Positions 1-6,905 of a stretch of 11,400 nucleotides of DNA are shown one piece after another. The DNA is from Candidatus Nesterenkonia stercoripullorum (GTDB lineage Bacteria; Actinomycetota; Actinomycetes; Actinomycetales; Micrococcaceae). The position numbers and the translations under genes are program-made. Below the pieces are notes generated by a model, which saw nothing but the letters and a program-made list of their open reading frames with translations, ran no database searches and was not told the DNA's origin. Every line of letters starts with the position of its first letter. Position 1 is the stretch's first letter. The stretch lies in NCBI GenBank assembly GCA_019114115.1, contig DXGD01000319.1, forward strand, positions 1 through 11,400. The letters run 5' to 3'.

Positions 1-102
1 CTGGCTGTCTCCACCGAGCTCTCACTCGAAGAATGGCGCACCCGCCCGATCATGGAGCGGTATCTGGACAATGTGTTCCGGCTGACCTCAGCACTCCAAT
101 GA
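1..102 (+). CDS. Cardiolipin synthase / phospholipase D-family protein, C-terminal end (partial)
   Basis: Frame 1 is open from the window edge to a TGA at 100-102, giving 33 residues that end in RLTSALQ. The tail has a SLEEWRTRP segment followed by a short amphipathic helix. This resembles the extreme C-terminus of actinobacterial cardiolipin synthases, which join two phosphatidylglycerol molecules into cardiolipin at the membrane using two HKD motifs. Those motifs would lie upstream of the window, so the assignment rests only on the tail and is tentative. The next gene starts 72 bp later on the same strand and no convincing terminator is visible between them. Confidence 0.5.
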   Translation: MAVSTELSLEEWRTRPIMERYLDNVFRLTSALQ

Positions 103-174
103 GCGTCTGGCCGGCTCGGCGGTGAGGCCGATGGGCATGCCCCCGGCGCTCGGACACCCCGCTGGGACGTTACT

Positions 175-828
175 ATGGCCGTCATGGGCGATAAGAGCGG
201 ATCGGGTTCCTGCGTGGCGGGCGTTGCCCGGCGCAAGCGGGGCCGTCCGCGCAGCGAGGCCTCGCGAGTGGCGGTTCTGAAGGCCGCCGCCGAGCTGCTC
301 GATGTGGATCAGATTTCCTTCGACGCGCTGACCGTGGAGCGGATCGCATCACGGGCCAAAGTCGGTAAGCAGACGATCTACCGGTGGTGGCCCAATAAGG
401 CCGGCGTAGTGCTGGATGCGATCATCGACGACCACCTCTCGCTCACGTTCCCCCCGGTTCCCGATTCCGGGGACTTGGCCGCGGATGTGCGGTCCTGGAT
501 GGAGACGATGCTCGACGAGGCCATGACCGAGGAGCTCATCTCGATGGTCCGGCACCTGGTCGCGGCGATCGCGATGGGCTCGGCTGAAGTCCAGGCGCGG
601 CTGAGGGTCTCGGAGCTGTGTGAGAACCCGCAGCTCAGAGCGCGATTTCTGGTCGAAGAGAGCCGTGGCGGACTGCGGCCCGGAGTGGACCCGATGGTTG
701 TGACCTCAGCCATCATGGACCCCCTGTTGCTGAGGATGCTCGCTATCGGCGCGCCGGAGCCTGAGTGGGCGCATGATCTTGTCGACACGGTGCTTCGCGG
801 GGCACTCCCGGCCACCTCCGGGGTGTGA
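175..828 (+). CDS. TetR/AcrR-family transcriptional repressor
   Basis: This is a 217-residue protein. A basic N-terminal arm containing RKRGRPRS (about residues 20-27) leads into a TetR helix-turn-helix, with LTVERIASRAKVGKQTIYRW at about 52-71 as the recognition unit. The rest is an all-helical ligand-binding and dimerisation domain of the TetR_C_11 kind, ending near residue 210. ATG 175 is used; an in-frame ATG at 184 is an alternative, and neither has a clear ribosome site. The gene precedes an MMPL transporter by 118 bp on the same strand, and that gap holds a palindromic operator candidate overlapping a promoter. This is the usual layout of a drug- or lipid-responsive repressor controlling an efflux gene. 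The effector cannot be read from sequence. The family call is secure; the target is inferred. Confidence 0.9.
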   Translation: MAVMGDKSGSGSCVAGVARRKRGRPRSEASRVAVLKAAAELLDVDQISFDALTVERIASRAKVGKQTIYRWWPNKAGVVLDAIIDDHLSLTFPPVPDSGDLAADVRSWMETMLDEAMTEELISMVRHLVAAIAMGSAEVQARLRVSELCENPQLRARFLVEESRGGLRPGVDPMVVTSAIMDPLLLRMLAIGAPEPEWAHDLVDTVLRGALPATSGV

Positions 829-867
829 CTTTGATCTCAGCGGAGCATCCACAGCAGACGATCCAAT

Positions 868-894
868 TATGAGACGTACCGTTTCGTTTATACT
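868..894 (+). promoter_or_regulatory. Promoter of the MMPL gene, -10 TATACT
   Basis: A good -10 hexamer, TATACT, lies at 889-894. A weak -35-like TATGAG lies at 868-873 with a short 15-bp spacer, so -10 recognition may dominate. The predicted start near 900 gives a leader of about 45 nt to the ATG at 947, with AGGA at 938-941 as a modest ribosome site. The palindrome at 871-885 fills the spacer. Confidence 0.5.
871..885. promoter_or_regulatory. Candidate TetR operator (imperfect palindrome)
   Basis: GAGACGTACCGTTTC is a 15-bp imperfect palindrome centred on position 878: half-sites GAGACG and CGTTTC match as inverted repeats in 5 of 6 positions around a 3-bp centre. It lies between the -35 and -10 of the transporter promoter, where a bound TetR dimer would block RNA polymerase. 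Size, symmetry and position fit the upstream TetR protein as ligand; binding is inferred. Confidence 0.55.
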
Positions 895-946
895 GGATCC
901 GGCTCGGAATCCCACAGCTCTCTAGCGGAACGGAATCAGGACCCCT

Positions 947-3535
947 ATGGCCTCTTTGCTCCACCGTCTCGGACTGCTCGCCGCCAGGCGAGCGAAGACA
1001 ATCCTCGCGGCCTGGTTCGCCGTCCTGGCTATCGCCGTGACCTCCTTCCTGACCTTCGGCGGGCAGCTCACTGATCAGATCACGCTGCCCGACCTCGAGA
1101 CGACCGAAGTGGCCGACAGGCTCGTCGAGGAGATGCCCGATGCCGGAGGTGGCAGTGCCACTGCTGTGATTCAGGCTGAGGACGGCACGTTCACCGATGA
1201 GCAGATCAGCGCCATCTCTGACCTTGCTGAAGAGGTCGAGGCTGATTCTGCGGTGCACTCCGTCACTGATCCGTTCGCCACCGAGCAGGAGCTCGCTGAC
1301 GGTCGCGCGGAGATCGATGATGCCAGCCAGGAGCTGCAGGACGGCGAGGACCAGCTCAGCGACGCCCGGGCCGAGGCTGAGGAGGGGCAAGAAGAGCTCG
1401 ACGCCAATGCCGCTGAACTCGAGTCCGGCCAGGAGCAGCTGGACGAGGCCATCGAAGAGGCCGAAGATGCTGGCGCCTACGAGGCGATGGCCGAGCAGTT
1501 CGAGGAGCAGCAGGCCGAAATCGACGCCGGCCGGGAAGGGCTCGACGAGGCGCAGCAGCAGATCGACGAAGGCAATGAGGAGATCGAGTCCTCGGCCTCC
1601 GAGCTGGAGTCAGGGCGCGAAGAGCTCGAACGCAACGAGTCCATGCTCGAGCTGAGCGAGCAGGCGGGCATGGTCTCCGAGGGCGACGACGCCGCGATCA
1701 TGATGATCACCTTCAACGACCCGTTGGAGAACGTCGGCACTGAGGAGCTCGCCTCCGTATCCGATCTTCTGCTCGATGCCGATATCGACGGCGTCGAGGT
1801 GCTGCCCTCGGGTGACCTGAACATGGAGCTGCCGCACCTGTTCTCGGTGGCCGAGGCCGTGGGCCTCATGATCGCCGCCGTCGTGCTGCTGATCATGCTG
1901 GGCACTTTCGTCGGTGCCGGGCTGCCGCTGCTCAACGCGCTGATCGGCGTCGGTGTCGGCGTCGCCGGTGCGCTGGCGTTCTCCGGCGTCGTGGAGATGA
2001 TGTCCATGACCCCGATCCTGGGTCTGATGCTGGGTCTGGCCGTGGGCATCGACTATTCGCTGTTCATCCTGCACCGGCACCGCCGGCAGCTGAAGTCAGG
2101 CATGAAGCTGCACGCCTCGATCGGGCTTGCCAATGGAACCGCAGGCAACGCCGTCGTCTTCGCCGGTGCCACAGTGGTCATCGCGCTGCTGGCACTCAAC
2201 GTCACTGGACTGCCGTTCCTGGCTCTCATGGGCACGGTGGCAGCGGTCTGTGTCGTCATCGCCGTGCTGGTGGCCGTGACGGTGACCCCCGCACTGCTCT
2301 CGCTCGTGGGCACCAGGATCCTGAACCGCCGGGAGAAGCGCCGTGCCGGGCGCGGCAGCGGCGCGACGGTCACCGAGCCGATGAGCACTCCCAAAGCCGT
2401 GGTCATCGCCGTCGGGGCCGTCGCAGCGCTCGCGATCCTGGCGATCCCCACCTTCTCCCTGCGACTGGGGCTGCCTGATGCCAGCTCCGATCCGGAGGAT
2501 TCCACCTCCTACCAGGCGTACCACGTGACAGAGGAGTCCTTCGGGCAGGGCATGAACGGGCCGCTCGTCGTCGTCGCGGATCTTCCGGAGGCCATGGACG
2601 ACGACGCCGCCACCGATGAGCAGATCGCCATCGCCGAGGCGCTGGGTGATCAGGACCGGATCGACTACGCCGTGCCCATCGGCCTCAACGATGACAACAG
2701 CGTCGCCGCGTTCCAGATGGTCCCGACCGACGGGCCCGCCAGCGTGAGCGTGGAGGAACTGGTTCACGACATCCGTGACGGGGTCCTGCTGGACGGCTCG
2801 GATGTCAGCGACGTCGAACTGTCGGTGGCCGGTTTCACTGCAGCCAATATCGACATGTCAGACGTGATCTCCGATGCGATGCCGCTGTATCTGGCCCTTG
2901 TGGTGGGTCTCTCCGTGGTGCTGATGATCATGGTGTTCCGATCCCTGCTGCTGCCGGTGATCGCCACGCTCGGGTTCATCGGCTCTGTGACGGCGGCCCT
3001 GGGGGCCGTGGTGGCCGTCTTCCAGTGGGGCTGGCTGGGCAGCCTGTTCGGAATCACTGAGCCAGGCCCTGTGCTGACGTTCTTGCCGGTGATCACCATC
3101 GGCATCCTCTTCGGACTGGCCATGGACTATCAGCTCTTCACGGCCTCGGGAATGCGTGAGGCCTATGTGCACGGCGCCCCGGCCCGGCTCGCGGTCAGGC
3201 AGGGCCTCCATCTGGGCCGGTCAGTGGTCACCGCGGCGGCGCTGATCATGGGTTCGGTCTTCGGAGGCTTCATCTTCACCCCGGACCCGATGATCGCCTC
3301 GATCGGGCTGGCGCTCTCCGTCGGCGTGCTGCTCGACGCCTTCGTGGTGCGTCTGCTGCTGGTCCCGGCGCTGCTGCACCTAGCGGGCCCGGCGGCCTGG
3401 TGGCTGCCGAAATGGCTGGACCGCATCGTCCCCGATGTCGATGTCGAGGGCTCGGCGCTGGAACGTGAGGTGCCCGAGGCCCAGGGGCATGACGCCGAGC
3501 AGGAGACCCGCGAGACGAGCCCGGCGAAGGGGTGA
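947..3535 (+). CDS. MMPL/RND-superfamily membrane transporter with coiled-coil extracellular domain
   Basis: This 862-residue protein has the duplicated MMPL layout: one N-terminal helix (about 18-38), a large extracytoplasmic region, helices 2-6 (about 303-450), a cytoplasmic linker rich in Arg, a helix near 483-505, a second extracytoplasmic domain, a last helix bundle (about 645-800) and an acidic cytoplasmic tail. Each half carries the Asp-Tyr pair thought to relay protons: D369-Y370 in GLAVGIDYSLFIL and D727-Y728 in GLAMDYQLF. Such proteins use the proton gradient to export lipids, siderophores or drugs. Residues about 122-240 form a long, very acidic coiled coil with regularly spaced glycines. 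The gene follows a TetR repressor and an operator-bearing promoter, suggesting inducible export. It ends 8 bp from the convergent HAD gene. The family is certain; the substrate is unknown. Confidence 0.92.
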   Translation: MASLLHRLGLLAARRAKTILAAWFAVLAIAVTSFLTFGGQLTDQITLPDLETTEVADRLVEEMPDAGGGSATAVIQAEDGTFTDEQISAISDLAEEVEADSAVHSVTDPFATEQELADGRAEIDDASQELQDGEDQLSDARAEAEEGQEELDANAAELESGQEQLDEAIEEAEDAGAYEAMAEQFEEQQAEIDAGREGLDEAQQQIDEGNEEIESSASELESGREELERNESMLELSEQAGMVSEGDDAAIMMITFNDPLENVGTEELASVSDLLLDADIDGVEVLPSGDLNMELPHLFSVAEAVGLMIAAVVLLIMLGTFVGAGLPLLNALIGVGVGVAGALAFSGVVEMMSMTPILGLMLGLAVGIDYSLFILHRHRRQLKSGMKLHASIGLANGTAGNAVVFAGATVVIALLALNVTGLPFLALMGTVAAVCVVIAVLVAVTVTPALLSLVGTRILNRREKRRAGRGSGATVTEPMSTPKAVVIAVGAVAALAILAIPTFSLRLGLPDASSDPEDSTSYQAYHVTEESFGQGMNGPLVVVADLPEAMDDDAATDEQIAIAEALGDQDRIDYAVPIGLNDDNSVAAFQMVPTDGPASVSVEELVHDIRDGVLLDGSDVSDVELSVAGFTAANIDMSDVISDAMPLYLALVVGLSVVLMIMVFRSLLLPVIATLGFIGSVTAALGAVVAVFQWGWLGSLFGITEPGPVLTFLPVITIGILFGLAMDYQLFTASGMREAYVHGAPARLAVRQGLHLGRSVVTAAALIMGSVFGGFIFTPDPMIASIGLALSVGVLLDAFVVRLLLVPALLHLAGPAAWWLPKWLDRIVPDVDVEGSALEREVPEAQGHDAEQETRETSPAKG

Positions 3536-3543
3536 GGTGCTCG

Positions 3544-4374
3544 TCAGGCCGAGCCGATCGAATCGACGTCGTCATCGTCGCCTAAGGGCTCGTCGAGGAG
3601 CTCGTAGACGCCGTTGATGATGCGGTTCGGCCGGAACGGGTAGTCGGCGACATCAGCCTGGTTGGACACGCCAGTCATGACCAGCACGGTATGCATGCCG
3701 GCTTCCATCCCGGCGACGATATCGGTGTCCATGCGATCGCCGATCATCGCCGTCTGCATCGAATGCGCGCCCAGGTGGTTCAACGCTGAGCGGAACATCA
3801 TCGGATTGGGTTTGCCCACCACGTAGGGGTTGCGGCCGGTGGCCTTGGTGATCAGCGAGGCGATGGCACCGGTGGCCGGGAGCACGCCTTCCGGGCTGGG
3901 GCCGGTCGCGTCCGGATTGGTGACGATGAATCGTGCCCCGGAGTTGATCAGCCGGACCGCTTTGGTGATCGCCTCGAAGCTGTAGTTTCGGGTCTCTCCG
4001 ACGACGACGTAGTCCGGGTTCGTCTCGGTCATGATGAACCCCACCTCGTGCAGGGCGGTGGTCAGGCCTGCCTCGCCGACCACGTAGCAGCTGCCAGCAG
4101 CGTTGGACTCCGGGTTGACCTGCTTGGCGAGGAAGGTCGCGGTGGCCAGTGCGGAAGTCCAGATGCGGTCCTCTGGGACGACCAGCCCGGAGTGACGCAG
4201 CCGCGCGCTGAGATCACGTGCGGTGAAGATGGAGTTGTTCGTCAGGACAAGATAGGGCAGGTCCTGACTGCGCCACTGCTCCAGCAGCTCCGCTGCGCCC
4301 GGCAGCGGCTCGTACTCACGGACCAGCACGCCGTCCATATCGGTCAACCAGCATTCGATGCTCTCACCTGTCAT
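3544..4374 (-). CDS. HAD-IIA family sugar/nucleotide phosphatase (NagD-like)
   Basis: From ATG 4374 the protein has 276 residues, the usual size for NagD-type HAD hydrolases. All motifs are present: motif I DMDGVL near the N-terminus (nucleophile and acid/base Asp), motif II Thr in LTNNS, motif III Lys in VVGKPNP, and motif IV Asp in IGDRMDTDI. A C2-type cap domain lies between motifs II and III, where substrate choice is made. These cytoplasmic Mg-dependent enzymes remove phosphate from small sugar or nucleotide phosphates; the actual substrate cannot be read from sequence. An in-frame ATG at 4383 adds three residues; the frame stays open to 4602, but that extension has no family resemblance and crosses a tandem repeat. 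A -10-like TAGGAT seven bases upstream suggests leaderless initiation. The gene is convergent with the transporter and divergent from the GntR operon. Confidence 0.9.
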   Translation of the reverse strand: MTGESIECWLTDMDGVLVREYEPLPGAAELLEQWRSQDLPYLVLTNNSIFTARDLSARLRHSGLVVPEDRIWTSALATATFLAKQVNPESNAAGSCYVVGEAGLTTALHEVGFIMTETNPDYVVVGETRNYSFEAITKAVRLINSGARFIVTNPDATGPSPEGVLPATGAIASLITKATGRNPYVVGKPNPMMFRSALNHLGAHSMQTAMIGDRMDTDIVAGMEAGMHTVLVMTGVSNQADVADYPFRPNRIINGVYELLDEPLGDDDDVDSIGSA

Positions 4375-4381
4375 ACCTCTC

Positions 4382-4387
4382 ATCCTA
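4382..4387 (-). promoter_or_regulatory. -10-like hexamer of the HAD gene, possible leaderless start
   Basis: On the minus strand TAGGAT (4 of 6 matches to TATAAT) is followed by seven bases and then ATG 4374, so transcription could begin at the start codon. No clear -35 is visible. The AGAGG immediately before the ATG is too close for a normal ribosome site. Confidence 0.35.
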
Positions 4388-4421
4388 GGCGCAGGAGCCG
4401 AGCGCGCATACAGGCAGCACC

Positions 4422-4564
4422 AAATGCCTGGGTGAAATGCCTTGGTGGGATGCGGGGGACACTGCGTGCCCTGAATGAGTGCGTTGCGCCAGCGCCTTGC
4501 GCTAACGCACGTCACGAGTGCCCTGCGCGAGTGCCCTGCGCGAGTGCACTGTGTGATTGAGCTG
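4422..4564. repeat. Degenerate 13-bp tandem array (about 11 units)
   Basis: The non-coding interval between the divergent HAD and GntR genes divides into eleven contiguous 13-mers. The best units are CGCGAGTGCCCTG at 4526-4538, its near twin CACGAGTGCCCTG at 4513-4525 and CGCGAGTGCACTG at 4539-4551. Older, more diverged units (for example 4461-4473 and 4474-4486) keep the GTGC core and terminal TG. At the left end AAATGCCTGGGTG (4422-4434) and AAATGCCTTGGTG (4435-4447) form another 13-bp pair with different content but the same period. The decay from near-identical to barely recognisable units suggests repeated slippage duplication. No function is apparent. Confidence 0.75.
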
Positions 4565-4606
4565 AGCCCCTGCGGTATGCGAGTGAGAAACCCCGGCCCC
4601 ATACGG

Positions 4607-4636
4607 TTGACACCGAGCTAGCTTCAGTGGTTAGTT
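4607..4636 (+). promoter_or_regulatory. Promoter of the GntR-ABC operon
   Basis: A perfect -35 TTGACA at 4607-4612 is followed after 18 bp by TTAGTT at 4631-4636, a poor -10 that is preceded by TG at 4628-4629 (extended -10 form). Predicted initiation lies near 4643-4646. The -35 is convincing and the -10 is only fair. An inverted repeat overlaps the -10 and the start site. Confidence 0.5.
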
Positions 4637-4652
4637 AGTCAAGTAATGAACC
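4629..4652. promoter_or_regulatory. Inverted repeat, candidate GntR operator
   Basis: GGTTAGTTA (4629-4637) and TAATGAACC (4644-4652) are inverted copies matching at 7 of 9 positions, separated by 6 bp. The repeat covers the -10 and predicted transcription start of the operon whose first gene is a GntR regulator, the position expected for autorepression. It also covers the ATG at 4646. Binding is inferred from symmetry and place. Confidence 0.5.
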
Positions 4653-4708
4653 AACGTACGCAGGTCCTGATTCCCAGGTCGTGGCCGGCGCAGGAAACGG
4701 AGGCCTCC

Positions 4709-5080
4709 GTGGACGAAGGCAAGGCGCTGTTCCTCCAGATCGCAGAGGAGATCGAGTCCTCTGTTCTGGACGGCTCCCTCCATGAGGGGGAGCGTGCCCC
4801 GTCCACGAACGAACTGGCCAGCTTCTACCGGGTCAACCCTGCTACGGCAGGAAAGGGAATCAATCTCCTGGTGGATCAAGGGATCCTGATCAAGCGCCGA
4901 GGGCTGGGAATGTACGTGGCAGAAGGTGCCCGGGAGCTGATCCAGGCGGAGCGGCGTCGGCAGTTCGTCGAAGGCTATCTGGCCCCTTTGATCTCCGAAG
5001 CGCGCGCACTCGACCTATCAGCTGAGCGGGTCATCGAGCTGATCAGAGAGCGCGCTGCAGACTTCAGTCGAAGTTCCTGA
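4709..5080 (+). CDS. GntR-family regulator, YtrA subfamily
   Basis: Starting at GTG 4709 the protein has 123 residues. It opens FLQIAEEIE, continues through the winged helix-turn-helix (PSTNELASFYRVNPATAGKG and LLVDQGILIKRRGLGMYV) and ends in a short helical tail, the hallmark of YtrA-type GntR proteins, which are about 120-130 residues and lack a large effector domain. GTG 4709 has GGAGG five bases upstream (4699-4703). ATG 4646 would add 21 residues unlike the family and has no ribosome site, but could serve a leaderless transcript. The ABC ATPase gene follows after 14 bp, so the regulator probably controls its own operon. In Firmicutes such regulators respond to cell-wall-active antibiotics; the signal here is unknown. 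Confidence 0.88.
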   Translation: MDEGKALFLQIAEEIESSVLDGSLHEGERAPSTNELASFYRVNPATAGKGINLLVDQGILIKRRGLGMYVAEGARELIQAERRRQFVEGYLAPLISEARALDLSAERVIELIRERAADFSRSS

Positions 5081-5094
5081 GAGAGGAATGCACT

Positions 5095-6000
5095 ATGGAA
5101 ACAGCAATCGAAGTCAGTGGCGTCAGTCGCCACCACAAATCAACGACTGCTTTGGACAACGTCTCAGTGCGGTTCCAACGCGATACGATCCACGGCCTGC
5201 TGGGCCGTAACGGTGCCGGGAAGACCTCACTCATGTCGGTCATGACGGCGCACGACTGGCCCGATGCCGGCGATGTGCGCGTCTTCGGTCACCGCCCCTA
5301 CGAGAACGAGCAGGTTCTGCCGCGCATCTGCTTCGTCCGCGAGGATCAGAAATACATCGATGACGCCAAAGTGCACCACGCGCTGAATGCGGCTGCGCTG
5401 GCCTTTCCCCGGTGGGATCAGGATCTGGCGGCTCGTCTCTGCCAGGAGTTCCAGGTCCCTGAGAAGACCCGGATCAAGAAGATGTCACGTGGTCAGCGCT
5501 CCGCTGTGGGCGTCATCATCGGCCTCGCCTCGCGCGCCGGCGTGACGTTCTTCGACGAGCCCTACATGGGTCTCGACGCCGTCGCTCGGCAGCTCTTCTA
5601 CGATCGGCTGATCGAGGACTACAGCGAGCATCCGCGCACTATCGTGCTCTCCTCGCACCTGATCGACGAGATCGCGCACCTGATCGAGAATGTCGTGCTG
5701 CTGGATCACGGGAAGATCCTGCTGGACGAGCCCGTAGAGGACCTGCGGGACCGCGCCGTCACCCTCGTGGGCAGGGCCGATGCTGTCGAGGAGATCACGC
5801 GCGGCCGGGAGATTCTGCATGAGGAGCTCATGGGCCGGACCACGCGAGTCACAGTGCTGGGTGCGTTGAGCCTGAGCGAGCAGCGCAGGGTGCAGCAGCT
5901 CGATATCGACGTCACCCCGGTGTCCCTGCAGCAGCTCATTGTCCGGCTCACCTCACGCGGTACGCCGGTCTCCACCGATACTGAGGAGGTCGCAGCATGA
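5095..6000 (+). CDS. ABC transporter ATP-binding protein (YtrB-like)
   Basis: This 301-residue cytoplasmic ATPase carries Walker A GRNGAGKT at residues 37-44, an ABC signature MSRGQ at 130-134 (Arg replaces the first Gly of LSGGQ), Walker B ending VTFFDEP with D154-E155, and an H-loop SSHLIDE with H188. Residues after about 215 form the C-terminal extension common in exporters of this class. ATG 5095 has GAGAGGA at 5081-5087. It should drive the membrane protein encoded immediately downstream, whose ATG overlaps this stop codon (ATGA, translational coupling). The pairing with a YtrA-type repressor suggests an inducible exporter or envelope-stress pump. The signature substitution is, as far as I recall, common in this subfamily, so it does not imply an inactive enzyme. 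Confidence 0.92.
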   Translation: METAIEVSGVSRHHKSTTALDNVSVRFQRDTIHGLLGRNGAGKTSLMSVMTAHDWPDAGDVRVFGHRPYENEQVLPRICFVREDQKYIDDAKVHHALNAAALAFPRWDQDLAARLCQEFQVPEKTRIKKMSRGQRSAVGVIIGLASRAGVTFFDEPYMGLDAVARQLFYDRLIEDYSEHPRTIVLSSHLIDEIAHLIENVVLLDHGKILLDEPVEDLRDRAVTLVGRADAVEEITRGREILHEELMGRTTRVTVLGALSLSEQRRVQQLDIDVTPVSLQQLIVRLTSRGTPVSTDTEEVAA

Positions 6001-6761
6001 GTGCCATCGCTCACACGGAAACGACTGTGAGGGCGCCCGCGCCGTCGAGCTTTGCTCGGGTGCCGGCGGCTTTCAAACTGCAATTCACGGTCCCCAGTGC
6101 TCTCGTGTGGATACCGTTGATGGCGTTCTTCGGGGCCTGGGCGATTTCGGTGGGTGTCGGCCTGTGGGTCGAGGCCGCTGGAGCCGACTTCACTGCCCAG
6201 AGCCCGTTCTACTCGGGTGCGAGTCAGGCGGCGGTATGGTGCCTGCTGTTCATCGGCGCCTATGCGGCCTCGCATACCTTCTCGTTCGCGATGGCGCTGA
6301 GCTTCAGCCGGCGAGTCTACATCTTCGGCGTGCTGCTGGCCTTCGGGCTGGTCTCCGTGGCCTACGGAGTGCTCTTCGGGCTGCTGGCCGCCCTGGAGCA
6401 GGCCACCGACGGGCTCGGCGGACACTTCTACACGTTCGCGCTGCCGTTCCTCGTCGCTGACAGCGGGGCTGTCGGCGCGGGGGCACTCGCTGCGGCACTG
6501 TGCCTGGCCGCCATGCTCTTCGGCTTTTTCTGGGCGATTCTGTACCGGAGGGTCTCGGTCATGGCCGTCACGATCGTGGCGCTCGCCCTGGGCGTGGTGA
6601 TTCTGGCCGCAGTCATGCTGGTGACGACGAACGACTGGTGGCCCGAGGTGGGCGAGTGGGTCATGAACCAGTCAGCGCTCACCGGGGCGGGCTGGTTCTT
6701 GATCCCGATCGTCGGCCTCATCCTGGCCAGCTACGCGATCATCCGACGGGCCACGCCCTAG
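5997..6761 (+). CDS. ABC transporter membrane protein, six predicted helices
   Basis: The 254-residue product is almost entirely hydrophobic, with about six membrane spans: near residues 35-58, 80-103, 104-130, 145-178, 182-205 and 225-249. A short polar N-terminus precedes them. It has no recognisable enzymatic motif and is identified as a permease by hydropathy and context. Its ATG overlaps the ATPase stop by 4 bp, and a strong site, GAGGAGGT at 5983-5990, lies six bases upstream. A homodimer with two ATPases would make a complete exporter. The product ends in positively charged IIRRATP, placing the C-terminus in the cytoplasm. The substrate is unknown; export of an antimicrobial or envelope component is a guess from the YtrA-type regulator. 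Confidence 0.8.
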   Translation: MSAIAHTETTVRAPAPSSFARVPAAFKLQFTVPSALVWIPLMAFFGAWAISVGVGLWVEAAGADFTAQSPFYSGASQAAVWCLLFIGAYAASHTFSFAMALSFSRRVYIFGVLLAFGLVSVAYGVLFGLLAALEQATDGLGGHFYTFALPFLVADSGAVGAGALAAALCLAAMLFGFFWAILYRRVSVMAVTIVALALGVVILAAVMLVTTNDWWPEVGEWVMNQSALTGAGWFLIPIVGLILASYAIIRRATP

Positions 6762-6771
6762 GGGCCGACGT

Positions 6772-6798
6772 CGGCGGCGGCTGGTTCGCGGGCCGCCG
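6772..6798 (+). terminator. GC-rich hairpin after the ABC operon
   Basis: CGGCGGC (6772-6778) pairs perfectly with GCCGCCG (6792-6798) across a 13-nt loop, starting 10 bp after the permease stop codon. There is no T-tract, which is common for actinobacterial terminators but leaves the call weak. Confidence 0.4.
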
Positions 6799-6814
6799 TC
6801 AACGGGTCCCAGCC

Positions 6815-6881
6815 TTTGCAGTGCACCAGCCTTTGCAAGGGCTCAGTGTTTGAAGGGCTCAGTGCTTGCAAGAGCTCAGCA
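6815..6881. repeat. 17-bp degenerate tandem repeat (four units)
   Basis: Units begin TTTGCA at 6815, TTTGCA at 6832, TTTGAA at 6849 and CTTGCA at 6865, spaced 17, 17 and 16 bp. The best-matching middle units follow the pattern TTTGCAAGGGCTCAGTG. The first two units also share the preceding CCAGCC (CCAGCCTTTGCA at 6809 and 6826). The array lies in the 328-bp gap between the ABC operon and the Rieske gene, before structured element A. No coding potential is evident. Confidence 0.7.
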
Positions 6882-6905
6882 CACCAAAGAGCTCACGACA
6901 TGAAA

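Noticed and set aside
1171..3426. Several long antisense and alternative-frame open frames across the MMPL gene.
   Set aside because: They are composition shadows of a clear high-GC gene, with low-complexity Ser/Arg/Thr-rich translations and no family resemblance.
4048..4560. Plus-strand open frame of 170 codons opposite the HAD gene and through the 13-bp array.
   Set aside because: It lies antisense to an intact HAD phosphatase and continues into degenerate repeats; its translation has no recognisable domain.
4384..4602. N-terminal extension of the HAD phosphatase to 4602.
   Set aside because: Family similarity begins just after 4374; the extension crosses the tandem repeat and looks unlike protein of this family.
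4699..4708. Perfect palindrome GGAGGCCTCC at the GntR ribosome site.
   Set aside because: It has no loop, so it cannot fold into a hairpin, and a 10-bp palindrome of this composition is easily explained by chance.
4422..6881. CRISPR array for the 13-bp and 17-bp repeats.
   Set aside because: Units are directly adjacent with no spacers, are far shorter than CRISPR repeats and are degenerate; no cas gene is present.
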